Position numbers and translations under genes: made by a program. A stretch of DNA of 64,000 nt from Agaribacterium haliotis (lineage in GTDB: Bacteria > Pseudomonadota > Gammaproteobacteria > Pseudomonadales > Cellvibrionaceae): NCBI RefSeq assembly GCF_002312815.1, contig NZ_NKQJ01000014.1, positions 56,778 to 120,777 of the forward strand, written 5' to 3'. Shown one piece after another: positions 8,892-16,830 of the stretch (within the stretch, counting starts at the first letter, position 1; every line of letters starts with the position of its first letter). Under the pieces are notes generated by a model, which did no database searches, had not been told where the DNA came from, and saw only the letters and a program-made list of their open reading frames with translations.

Positions 8892-10525
8892 ATTTCCTCG
8901 AACAAATTTTAACATCGGCACAAACTCATGCTGAACAACCCGCGCTTAGCGTCATTGATGACGAAGGTGAAAACTTAGTTGTCTATAGCTACCAGGAGTT
9001 GATGCTAGCGGCCAGCGTATTACTTCGCCGCCTTAAAAAGCTGCCTAACAATGGTGAGGCTTCACTGCGTATCGGCCTGTTAGCCGGCAACGGGCCCGCC
9101 TGGGTTGTCGCTGATTTAGCTTTATTGCTGGCGAACATGGTCGAAGTACCGATGCCGCTGGCCTTTACCAAAGAGACGGCGGCAAACTTAATTGCCGCGA
9201 CAGACTTTTTTTTGGTTGATGAAAAAGGCCGTGCCCGCTTGCAGCAGTGGGGTTTGGAAAAAGATAAAAAAAATGCACTGCTGGTTGATATTGATGCGCT
9301 TTTATGTGACGCCGATACCGATGCGCTCAGCTATTTGCAGCGCCAGCAACCGCCCAAACTTGTTGATTGGGTCTGCAAAATTATTCATACATCGGGGACG
9401 ACAAATTTACCCAAAGGCGTAAAAATTAGGTATCAGGGGCTGGATTCTGTACTGCAATCACTGAGCGAGCGCAGTACTGCGTCGCATCATCAGCGTGCGC
9501 TGTCACTGGTTCCGCTCAGCTTGTTAATCGAACAAGTCAGTGTTGTTTATATGAGCTTAATGCAAGGCGGGACGCTGGTGTTTTCGTCGCCCAACGCGCG
9601 CCTGCTTGGTGAAAAAGGTATAAGTGCCGAGCAGTGCTTGCAGCGCATTGCCAACGCCAAAGCAAGTGTCTTGACTCTAACGCCGGCGCTTGTTGATGCT
9701 TTAGCGCAAAAAGCAAAAGAGCTGTGCTGTTCATTTATTGAAAATGAAAGTGCTGGTAATAGCGCTGATAAAAACACAACTAAACGACTGAATAAAATGC
9801 TCTTTGGTGTTGAACAAACACCACTTATTGCCTGTGGTGGAGCGCCGGTTAGCAGCGAAAGCCTCGCTTTTTTACAGAAGCACGGCGTCAGCATTTATGA
9901 GGGATATGGGTTGAGTGAAAATTCCTCGGTCGTCTGCTGGAACAGTGCCGAAGCTAATCGGCTCGGTTCAGTTGGAAAAGCTTTGAGTCATGTGCAGTTA
10001 AAACTGGCTGGCGACGGCGAATTGTTAGTGAAAAGCAGCTCGCTTTTTGCCGGCTATTCTCAACTCGACCCGAGTGCATGTGATGTCGACCAGGACGGCT
10101 GGTTGAGTACCGGAGATATCGCTTATATCGACGATGACGATTTTGTGTTTATTCGCGGCCGGAAAAAGCACGTCATTATTACTGCCAATGGCCGCAACGT
10201 CAGCCCCGAGTGGTTGGAGGTATCACTGTGCTGCCAGCAGGGCGTGAATAACGCTGTCATTGTTGGCGATGGCCTACAAAAACTCTATGCCTTGGTTGTC
10301 ACAGAGCCAGAAACTGATTTAGCAGTTTTACATACCCAGCTTGAGCGCTATGGTCGTGAATTTATGTCAGATATTGAACGCCCCGACGAGTATGTGTTTT
10401 TGCGTGCCGACGACGCTCGCCTGAGTGAATGCTGGACCATCACCGGGCGACCTAGGCGGGACCATATAAAAGATTTAGTTATTAGTTTAACAAGAAAGGA
10501 GTCTGAAGATGCCGCTCATGCTTGA
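8888..10525 (+). CDS. AMP-dependent acyl ligase with altered catalytic lysine
   Basis: A 545-residue ANL-superfamily adenylating enzyme (long-chain acyl-CoA ligase-like). Visible motifs are the phosphate loop IIHTSGTTNLPKGVKI (about residue 166), the aromatic/acyl-pocket motif YEGYGLSENSSV, STGDIAYIDDDDFVFIRGRKKHVIITANGRNVSPEWLE with the hinge region, and a C-terminal TITGRPRRD. In active members the last motif reads GK with the Lys that drives adenylation; here that position is Arg521. The GTG start overlaps the upstream stop, indicating translational coupling. It may activate a fatty or other carboxylic acid, or be impaired in adenylation and act only in the second half-reaction; the second ligase (19480) keeps the Lys. 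Confidence 0.85.
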   Translation: MNFLEQILTSAQTHAEQPALSVIDDEGENLVVYSYQELMLAASVLLRRLKKLPNNGEASLRIGLLAGNGPAWVVADLALLLANMVEVPMPLAFTKETAANLIAATDFFLVDEKGRARLQQWGLEKDKKNALLVDIDALLCDADTDALSYLQRQQPPKLVDWVCKIIHTSGTTNLPKGVKIRYQGLDSVLQSLSERSTASHHQRALSLVPLSLLIEQVSVVYMSLMQGGTLVFSSPNARLLGEKGISAEQCLQRIANAKASVLTLTPALVDALAQKAKELCCSFIENESAGNSADKNTTKRLNKMLFGVEQTPLIACGGAPVSSESLAFLQKHGVSIYEGYGLSENSSVVCWNSAEANRLGSVGKALSHVQLKLAGDGELLVKSSSLFAGYSQLDPSACDVDQDGWLSTGDIAYIDDDDFVFIRGRKKHVIITANGRNVSPEWLEVSLCCQQGVNNAVIVGDGLQKLYALVVTEPETDLAVLHTQLERYGREFMSDIERPDEYVFLRADDARLSECWTITGRPRRDHIKDLVISLTRKESEDAAHA

Positions 10526-11426
10526 TGAATGTATCGTCCACGAGGCAGACAATGTTGTTCGCAGCCTCGAGCACACAAGCCTGCGAGACTTAGATAAAAA
10601 ATTTATTCTAAGCCTGTTGGCCGATAAGGGCTATTTGCTGTTCCGTGGATTTGATACAAATCTAAATGAATTTAATTGCTTTGTTGAGCGTTGTAGTTCA
10701 ATAGTTAGCTTAGATCCGGCCCGGGAGTTTTTTGGCAAAGCGGCACAGAAAGTCGATGCCGGTTTTGATGCAGTTGGTCTGCACTGTGAAAATGGCAATT
10801 CGCCGTTTTGGCCAGACTTGGCATGGTTTTTTTGTGAGCTCGCCGCCAGTAAAGGGTCTCAGACAACCGTATGCGACGGCCGAAGTGTTTGGCAGGCGAT
10901 GCCAGATTCATACAAACAACGATTCTTAAATGAAGATATTGTTTACTCGCGCCGCGTTGAAGAGCAGCAGTGGAAGCATTTTGTTTATCGCACCTTAAAT
11001 CAGTTAGTTGAGTTGGGTGAGTTAAATGAAACTATTGCACTGGAAGATATTAATCTAAAACACTTAACTGACCTTGTACAACAGAACCCGTCAGCGAGTA
11101 TCGAAGCCTTAGATAGAGGCGCTGTGCGTTATTATTTTTCTACGCCGGCGGCAAGAAAATCTGTTTTCTCCGAAGAGCTGGCTTTTGCAAATAGCATACT
11201 TGGCCCGTCTTATAACTACGAAGCGCCAAAAATTGAATTCTCCGATGGCTCTATGCTCGACAATGAGCTAATACAAGCGCTGAGCGAGTTAACCGAGCAG
11301 CACACAAAAAACATCGAATGGCAGTCCGGGGATGTTGTGTTAATTGATAACACCCGCGTTATGCACGGTCGCCGAAAAATTGAAGATACAAAGCGCTGTA
11401 TCTATAACGCTCTGAGCTACATCTGA
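10509..11426 (+). CDS. TauD/TfdA-type Fe(II)/2-oxoglutarate oxygenase
   Basis: A 305-residue oxygenase of the TauD (clavaminate synthase/SyrP-like) family. The facial triad is visible as His92-x-Glu94 in GLHCENGN and His286 in RVMHGRR; the downstream Arg (KRCIYNALSYI) fits the 2-oxoglutarate anchor. The acidic HxE rather than HxA/HxG argues for hydroxylation, not halogenation. The N-terminal KGYLLFRGFDTNLNEF is typical of the family. It overlaps the ligase gene by 17 bases, so it is translationally coupled. A tailoring hydroxylation of the amino-acid or acyl part is likely; the substrate is unknown. Confidence 0.88.
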   Translation: MPLMLDECIVHEADNVVRSLEHTSLRDLDKKFILSLLADKGYLLFRGFDTNLNEFNCFVERCSSIVSLDPAREFFGKAAQKVDAGFDAVGLHCENGNSPFWPDLAWFFCELAASKGSQTTVCDGRSVWQAMPDSYKQRFLNEDIVYSRRVEEQQWKHFVYRTLNQLVELGELNETIALEDINLKHLTDLVQQNPSASIEALDRGAVRYYFSTPAARKSVFSEELAFANSILGPSYNYEAPKIEFSDGSMLDNELIQALSELTEQHTKNIEWQSGDVVLIDNTRVMHGRRKIEDTKRCIYNALSYI

Positions 11427-11431
11427 CCGCT

Positions 11432-11764
11432 ATGAAATACACCATTATTATCAAGTACAGTTTTCTTCCCGCTTGGTTTGCGCTTAGCCGGGCTGATCGA
11501 CAAGGCATTGAGCGTGACGTACTTGCGCCGTTGCTGGCAGAGTTTAAAGACACTGTATCAATGAAAATGTACGACGCAGAAGCCTTTCACGCCGACTTTT
11601 CAGATTTTGCAGTTTTGAATGTTAGCTGTCTTAAGTCCTACGGTTTTTTTATAGACAAACTCAAAGACTCGATACTTTTTTCCCAGCAATACATGCAGTT
11701 TGTTGAGCTGTTTACCGGTGTCGAGTCGAGCTACAAACAATTTGATAAGGAATATCAGGTTTAG
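11432..11764 (+). CDS. Darcynin family protein
   Basis: A 110-residue soluble protein that resembles the darcynin family of unknown function: an aromatic and hydrophobic N-terminal strand (YTIIIKYSFLPAWFALSRADR), a helix with VLAPLLAEF, the strand VSMKMYDAEAFHADFSDFAVLNV, and a C-terminal VELFTGVESSYKQFDKEY. The fold is probably a ferredoxin-like alpha/beta (dimeric alpha-beta barrel-type) domain, by analogy only. It lies 5 bases after the TauD-type gene and 9 bases before the AurF-like gene, so it is part of the operon and may serve as a small enzyme or partner of the oxygenases. No catalytic residues can be named. Confidence 0.7.
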   Translation: MKYTIIIKYSFLPAWFALSRADRQGIERDVLAPLLAEFKDTVSMKMYDAEAFHADFSDFAVLNVSCLKSYGFFIDKLKDSILFSQQYMQFVELFTGVESSYKQFDKEYQV

Positions 11765-11773
11765 GTTAATACC

Positions 11774-12688
11774 ATGACAAATACTTTGGATTTAATTACT
11801 GAAAAAGCTCATATCAATACCGTGCACCCCAATGCGCTAAATTGGCCAGAAAAGATTAGTCATGAAGAGCTAAATCACATGTCTCGTTTAACGTTTGAAG
11901 ATGAGCTGCATCCACGCGAGGCGATGGTTTATGTGACCAAGGAGCTGGCGCAGCTCGCTGAGATTGAAAAGCATGTGACAGGTGTTATGTCTATTGTACT
12001 GTCCGAGCTTCAGGGCGATGCGGTGCAAAGCCTTAACGACGGCCACTCCTTGCACCACGCGCTTTCGTGTTTTGCCGCAGAAGAACTGCATCATGCCAAT
12101 ATGTTTTACCGCTACGTTCGCCTACTGAGCGGCTGCGATTTTAAATACGCCGACAACCTCTACGCCCAGCGTGTGGCGCTGTACCAAGGTGATGATTCAC
12201 CCTGGATCAAATTAGCCGCTCTATGTTGCTCGGCCTATATCGGAGAATCGGTGATCACGGTGTTTGAACATCGCTGTACAGCACTCGACCCAGAGCGGAA
12301 GTTTTTTATCACCCAGTTGCTTGAAGCGCACGGTTTAGATGAAGCGCGCCATATTCAAATCGATCACTATGTCTTTGATGAGGTCATACCCAGGTTCAAT
12401 GAGGCAGAGCTGCGCCGAATGAAACAAATCGTCAATGCCACCGAAGAGTTAAATACCGAGTTGTCGATGCGCTTTGGCAAACACGCGGCAGAGACCTTTT
12501 CATGTGACTTTGCCGCGGGCAATAAGGCGATGCAAACACAAATTGAGTTGACGTTGCTATTTCGCGAACTGGTTTTTGGCGGAGAGGGCATTCAAAAAGT
12601 TGATGCGGCTCTGGATGAAGTGCAGCAAAAACTCGTCGAAAATTTTAGTTATCAACAGCATATTCACACTCAGAAGTTGGCCGGTTAA
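11774..12688 (+). CDS. AurF-like diiron oxygenase
   Basis: A 304-residue helical protein of the AurF (p-aminobenzoate N-oxygenase) type ferritin-like family. Likely iron ligands are spread over four helices: Glu in LAEIEKHV, AAEELHHANMF (ExxH), AYIGESVITVFEH, and GLDEARHIQIDHYVF with the diagnostic DEARHxxxDH motif. AurF-type enzymes oxidise amines to hydroxylamine or nitro groups, or hydroxylate carrier-bound amino acids. In a cluster with two aminotransferases and an oxoamine synthase, N-oxygenation of an amine or hydroxylation of an acyl chain are both possible. Substrate unknown. Soluble; no signal peptide. Confidence 0.83.
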   Translation: MTNTLDLITEKAHINTVHPNALNWPEKISHEELNHMSRLTFEDELHPREAMVYVTKELAQLAEIEKHVTGVMSIVLSELQGDAVQSLNDGHSLHHALSCFAAEELHHANMFYRYVRLLSGCDFKYADNLYAQRVALYQGDDSPWIKLAALCCSAYIGESVITVFEHRCTALDPERKFFITQLLEAHGLDEARHIQIDHYVFDEVIPRFNEAELRRMKQIVNATEELNTELSMRFGKHAAETFSCDFAAGNKAMQTQIELTLLFRELVFGGEGIQKVDAALDEVQQKLVENFSYQQHIHTQKLAG

Positions 12689-12690
12689 CT

Positions 12691-14139
12691 ATGGATACTC
12701 AAGTTAGCTCCGAACTTAAGATTGACGCCGGGGTGGTTGCCACGCGTGCTATTGGCAAAGCGGCACCAGCTGAGCAAGCGCCGTCGAAGTTATTTGCCAA
12801 TCTAGCGTTGATGTTTGCGTTATTTTTAGCGGCGATGGATGCGACGGTAGTCAGCACGATGTTGCCACTGATCGAGCGTGATTTTAATAACAGCGCCTTG
12901 TTAAGTTGGTTAGTCAGCGCGTTTTTCTTAAGCCAGATAGTCTCTGCAGCAACAGCAGGTACGCTGGCCGAAAGCTTTGGAGAAAAAGCTCTGCTCAGCT
13001 GTGGCCTTTTACTGATGATTGTTGGCATGGCAAGTGCGGTTTATGCCAATACACTTTCTATGTTAGTTGCATCGCGAGTTTTACAGGGTTTGGGTGCGGG
13101 TCTTGTTATAACCATGGTTTACGTGCTTGCTGGCCGCCTTTGGCCAGCACAAGAGCGCGGAAAAATGCAGGCTCTGCTCAGTTTAATATGGGGTTTAGCT
13201 GCGGTTATAGGGCCAGTGTTTGCCGGTGTTGTTCTAAGTTTGTATCAGTGGCCTAAGGTTTTTATTTTTTATTTGCCGCTGCTTATTGTCTCGCTTATTG
13301 CTGTGCAGTTGTTTTATCGCTCCAGTGAGCGTTTTGGCAGCAGCGGCGCTTTTGATATAAAAGTTTTAGCGAGCTTTAGTGTAGCCCTGGTTACTCTGCT
13401 GGTGGCGATAAGCAGTCTTGCCGAGGGTTTGTGGCTGAGCTCTTCGATTGCACTTGTGACTTCAGTTTTAGCTTTGTTGTTTTATCTGCGTTCAGTGTCG
13501 AAGCAAGCTGAACTTGAGGTAATTCCACGAGAGCTAATATTACGCTGTCCGCTGCGCTGTGCCTGGCAGTTGAGTTTTCTGGCTTCGGCCGTGCTGTTTG
13601 CATCGGCGACTTTTGTCCCTCTTTATCTTATGTCCCGTGTTGATGATGCGCTGACTTCGGTGGCAACGATTGTTTCGGCATCATCGTTGGGTTGGGTTGT
13701 TGGTGCGGCGCTTTGTGGTGCCTTGTACAAAAAAGTTCAGGCCCATAAGCTGGCATTTATTGGCGCCATTTTACTGTTTTCTGGTGCGGCCGCGAACGCC
13801 CTCTTTGCTGGCGAACTGAATGTGTTGGTATTTATTATCGCTCAGCTTTGTATTGGCCTGGGCATCGGCTTTTGCGCATCGATTAGCTTGGTGTTTATTC
13901 AAAATCGCGCCGGTGATCAATTGCTGGCTCGTTACACCGCTGCGGTTCAGCTCTCTCGCAACCTCGGTGCGGCTATTGGTGTCAGCCTCGCAGGATCCGT
14001 GCAAATATTTAGTGGTATATGGTTCGGGGGCAATGCCCCTTACAGCGCGGTTTTTATCCTTCTTGCCGTGTTGGCTTTCCTGTCGGTTTTTCCAGCCTTG
14101 GGTTTACAAAGGCAGCAAACAAAAGCGGTAGCGCAGTAA
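12691..14139 (+). CDS. MFS exporter, DHA2 (EmrB/QacA-like) family
   Basis: A 482-residue multidrug-type transporter with a 30-residue cytoplasmic N-terminus and about 14 membrane helices. Helix 1 carries LAAMDATVVSTMLPLIERDF, the motif D1 typical of drug:H+ antiporters of the DHA2 family, and helix 4/5 carries ASRVLQGLGAGLVITMVYVLAGRLWP, close to motif B. It starts two bases after the AurF-like gene. Placed inside the biosynthetic cluster, it is most simply a product exporter or self-resistance pump across the inner membrane, complementing the MMPL/LolA system on the other side of the regulator. No EmrA-like adaptor is adjacent. Confidence 0.88.
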   Translation: MDTQVSSELKIDAGVVATRAIGKAAPAEQAPSKLFANLALMFALFLAAMDATVVSTMLPLIERDFNNSALLSWLVSAFFLSQIVSAATAGTLAESFGEKALLSCGLLLMIVGMASAVYANTLSMLVASRVLQGLGAGLVITMVYVLAGRLWPAQERGKMQALLSLIWGLAAVIGPVFAGVVLSLYQWPKVFIFYLPLLIVSLIAVQLFYRSSERFGSSGAFDIKVLASFSVALVTLLVAISSLAEGLWLSSSIALVTSVLALLFYLRSVSKQAELEVIPRELILRCPLRCAWQLSFLASAVLFASATFVPLYLMSRVDDALTSVATIVSASSLGWVVGAALCGALYKKVQAHKLAFIGAILLFSGAAANALFAGELNVLVFIIAQLCIGLGIGFCASISLVFIQNRAGDQLLARYTAAVQLSRNLGAAIGVSLAGSVQIFSGIWFGGNAPYSAVFILLAVLAFLSVFPALGLQRQQTKAVAQ

Positions 14140-14176
14140 AAAATTCTACGAACATCTCAATGCTCAGGGAAGAAAA

Positions 14177-15430
14177 ATGAATATTGATCAAGCCAGGGAA
14201 CAGGAGCTGTATCAGCTTTTGCTTAAGCATGCGCCAAGTTCGGAGCATCACTTGTGGCAGAGTAACCTTTCAGTTTCAGCATGCTCATCGGTGATTTATT
14301 CCCACAGGGGTGAGCAAATACTCGACTTTCGCTCAGGCGGTTTTGGTTATCAGCATGCCGCCATTGTCGAGAAATTAGACCGGCAGCTAGATAAAGTCGG
14401 CCTTTCAAGTCGTTTGCTTATTAGCCGTTATTTAGCCGAGCTTGTCTACAGCCTGGCTAAAACGGCACCGGAGGGTCTTGAGCTTTCTTATATATGTAAT
14501 TCTTCCGGTGAGGCGTTTGAAGGTGCGATCAAGTTAGCTAAGGGTCTGCACCCTGAGCGAAATAAAATCGTTGTGATTGCCGATATCGAAGCGTCAACCT
14601 TGACTTACGGCTGCCTGCTTCGGGGGCTCGGTGCTCAAGTGCTGAGCTCTTATGAGATAGAAGTGGTGAGCGTTGATGACAGCAATGTTGATCAGCTTCG
14701 CTCGACAATTGACGAGCAGTGTTTGTGTGTTGTGTTTGACGTGCTCAACCGTCGTCAAGGTCACTATCAATTACCAAGCCCGTATTTACAAACATGTATG
14801 CGTGAAAGAGCGGCGCAAGTTGGTGCTTTAACAATCGCCTCAGAGAGCTCAAGCGGATTTGTTGTCGCGGGAAGTTTGTATGCAAGCGAGCAGCTTAATT
14901 TTGTGCCAGACGTTGTTGTATTAGGCAAACAGATCGACGCGTCACTTATGCCGCTCGGCGCCTATATCACCAAAACAAGTATCAATGACAAAGTGTACGG
15001 GCGAAAAAACCCGACCTTGCACGGCAGCACAACAGCGGCCAACCCACTTGCTTGTTTAGCCGGCTGTGCGGCGTTGGCGCTGATGCAACAGGAAAATTAT
15101 GTTGGTCACCACCGCTCAATGGCGAAGATGGCCGATGCCTATCTCGCGGCGCGCAGAAAGCAGTTCTGTTTGCCGATTAATTGGCACTTTCAAGGCAGCT
15201 TGCTTTCGCTTCAGGTGCAAGAGTGTTTATCGCCGCCTCAGTTACAAGAGCTGGAGTTAAGTTGCGAGCGTCACGGTTTATTGATCGAACGCAGTACAAG
15301 TTATTTTTATTTTAAACCGATGTTAACGGTTAGCGAATCCGAATGGGTGGCCGCGCTTGATATCTTTTTAAGCTGCCTAAAACGAGAACTCAGCAATAGC
15401 AATACCGCAACTCGGGAGTTTGAAGCATGA
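14177..15430 (+). CDS. Degenerate class III aminotransferase-like protein
   Basis: A 417-residue fold-type I PLP-enzyme homologue of class III aminotransferases. The glycine-rich phosphate region (CNSSGEAFEGAIKLAKG) and the lysine motif VVVLGKQIDASLMPLGAY (Lys251) are present, and HGSTTAANPLACLAG fits the family. However, the motif that normally reads DE-V/I-Q-T-G is IASESSSG here: the Asp that holds the pyridine nitrogen of PLP is Ser222, and the Gln is Ser. That change usually cripples transamination. The next gene is an intact paralogue with a four-base overlap, so the two may form a heteromeric enzyme, or this one may do a different PLP reaction. Start has a GGGAAG-type site. Confidence 0.78.
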   Translation: MNIDQAREQELYQLLLKHAPSSEHHLWQSNLSVSACSSVIYSHRGEQILDFRSGGFGYQHAAIVEKLDRQLDKVGLSSRLLISRYLAELVYSLAKTAPEGLELSYICNSSGEAFEGAIKLAKGLHPERNKIVVIADIEASTLTYGCLLRGLGAQVLSSYEIEVVSVDDSNVDQLRSTIDEQCLCVVFDVLNRRQGHYQLPSPYLQTCMRERAAQVGALTIASESSSGFVVAGSLYASEQLNFVPDVVVLGKQIDASLMPLGAYITKTSINDKVYGRKNPTLHGSTTAANPLACLAGCAALALMQQENYVGHHRSMAKMADAYLAARRKQFCLPINWHFQGSLLSLQVQECLSPPQLQELELSCERHGLLIERSTSYFYFKPMLTVSESEWVAALDIFLSCLKRELSNSNTATREFEA

Positions 15431-16794
15431 AGCTTGAGAAAAAAGAGCAGGTGATTGAGGCCTGCGAGCGTTTTTGGAGCCCGAGTGCAGCGCTTTTGTA
15501 TCGCCTCAGCCATAAAACACTTGAATCACACGCAAAAGGCTCGTGGGTGTTTGATGAGGAAGGCGAGCGTTATTTAGATTTTGCCTGCTCCTACGGTGTA
15601 TTTGTGGTTGGCCACGGCAACCCAGAGGTAAAACAGGCAGCGCGCGAACAGCTGTCAACAATGGCGGCCAAAGTACCGGGCTTAGCTAATGTACCGATGC
15701 TTAAGTTAATGCGTGAACTCAGCGCAAGTCTGCCCGCAGACCTTGAGCGCTGTTGGTTTACCAGCACCGGTGCCGAAGCTTGCGAATTAGCGGTGCGCGC
15801 CGCATTTATGCTGCAGCAAAGAAAAAAGCTCGTTGTTATTGAAAACTCCTACCACGGTAAAACCTTGGGCGCGCTTGGTTTTCTTGGGCAAAGTGCTCAT
15901 CGCCTGCCGTTTGGCAAACTTATGCGCGATATTGAATACGTCGCTTTTGGTGATGTTGAGGCACTTGAGCGAGCCGTTGGTGATGGCGCTGCTGCTGTGT
16001 TAGTGGAGCCGGTGTTAGGCGGGCCGTTTTTACAAGTCGCGCCAGCGGGTTATTTGACAAAAATTCGCCAGCTCTGTGATCAAACCCAGACTTTAATGAT
16101 TACCGATGAAATTCAAACCGGCCTCGGCCGCGCCGGTCGACTTTATGCCATTGATTATGAAAAGGTTGTACCCGATATGACCTTGCTATCTAAAGGCTTG
16201 ACCGGTGGTTACTCACCTTTTGCGGCACTGGTTATGCGCCAGAAGACCTACCAGAATTTGTTGGATAGTGAGCTTTACGATGCGCGTTTGTTGCGCACCA
16301 GTAATGGAGCAAGTGCATATAGCTGTGCGGTTGCGCTGGCAGCACTTAGGTTTATTAAAAATAACAAGTTAGCCGAACGTTCAGCGTTACTCGGAGAGCG
16401 TTTGTTAACCGGCTTAAAACGCATTGCTAGTCGCTACCCAGATTTGATTGTTGAAGCGCGAGGCATCGGTTTAATGACGGGCTTGAAGCTTCGCAATAGT
16501 GCGGTTGAAAGTGCGGTCTCTATCATCATGAACAAAGAAGGTGTGCATACCGGGCACTCGCTAAATGAAAGCATTGATCAACCGATATTGCGCTTTTATC
16601 CACCACTGACTGTTAGCGAAGACGAGATTGATTTTTGCCTCGATAAGCTTGAGTTAGCGATGTCTAAATTAGCTAAGCGGCCGCTTTGGTTGCTGGATCT
16701 ATTTGATAAGTTGGCGAGGCGCCAATACAAAATTCCGCCTCGCATACTTTATAAACTAAGTGGCATTAAACCGAGCAGAAGTTTAGCTCTGTAA
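15427..16794 (+). CDS. Class III aminotransferase (ornithine/putrescine/omega-type)
   Basis: A 455-residue class III PLP aminotransferase with intact catalytic motifs: STGAEACELAVRAAF for phosphate binding, VIENSYHGKTLGALGFLG, ITDEIQTGLGRAGRLYA with Asp227 at the pyridine nitrogen, and LLSKGLTGGYSPFAALV with Lys256 forming the internal aldimine. It resembles putrescine/acetylornithine or omega-amino-acid transaminases more than class I/II enzymes. The start overlaps the stop of the degenerate paralogue by four bases (ATGA), so both are made together. It probably puts an amino group on, or removes one from, a precursor of the cluster's product; substrate unknown. Confidence 0.9.
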   Translation: MKLEKKEQVIEACERFWSPSAALLYRLSHKTLESHAKGSWVFDEEGERYLDFACSYGVFVVGHGNPEVKQAAREQLSTMAAKVPGLANVPMLKLMRELSASLPADLERCWFTSTGAEACELAVRAAFMLQQRKKLVVIENSYHGKTLGALGFLGQSAHRLPFGKLMRDIEYVAFGDVEALERAVGDGAAAVLVEPVLGGPFLQVAPAGYLTKIRQLCDQTQTLMITDEIQTGLGRAGRLYAIDYEKVVPDMTLLSKGLTGGYSPFAALVMRQKTYQNLLDSELYDARLLRTSNGASAYSCAVALAALRFIKNNKLAERSALLGERLLTGLKRIASRYPDLIVEARGIGLMTGLKLRNSAVESAVSIIMNKEGVHTGHSLNESIDQPILRFYPPLTVSEDEIDFCLDKLELAMSKLAKRPLWLLDLFDKLARRQYKIPPRILYKLSGIKPSRSLAL

Positions 16795-16830
16795 ATAATA
16801 GAGAACGGGGAAGGCCGGGGGCCAGTCATC

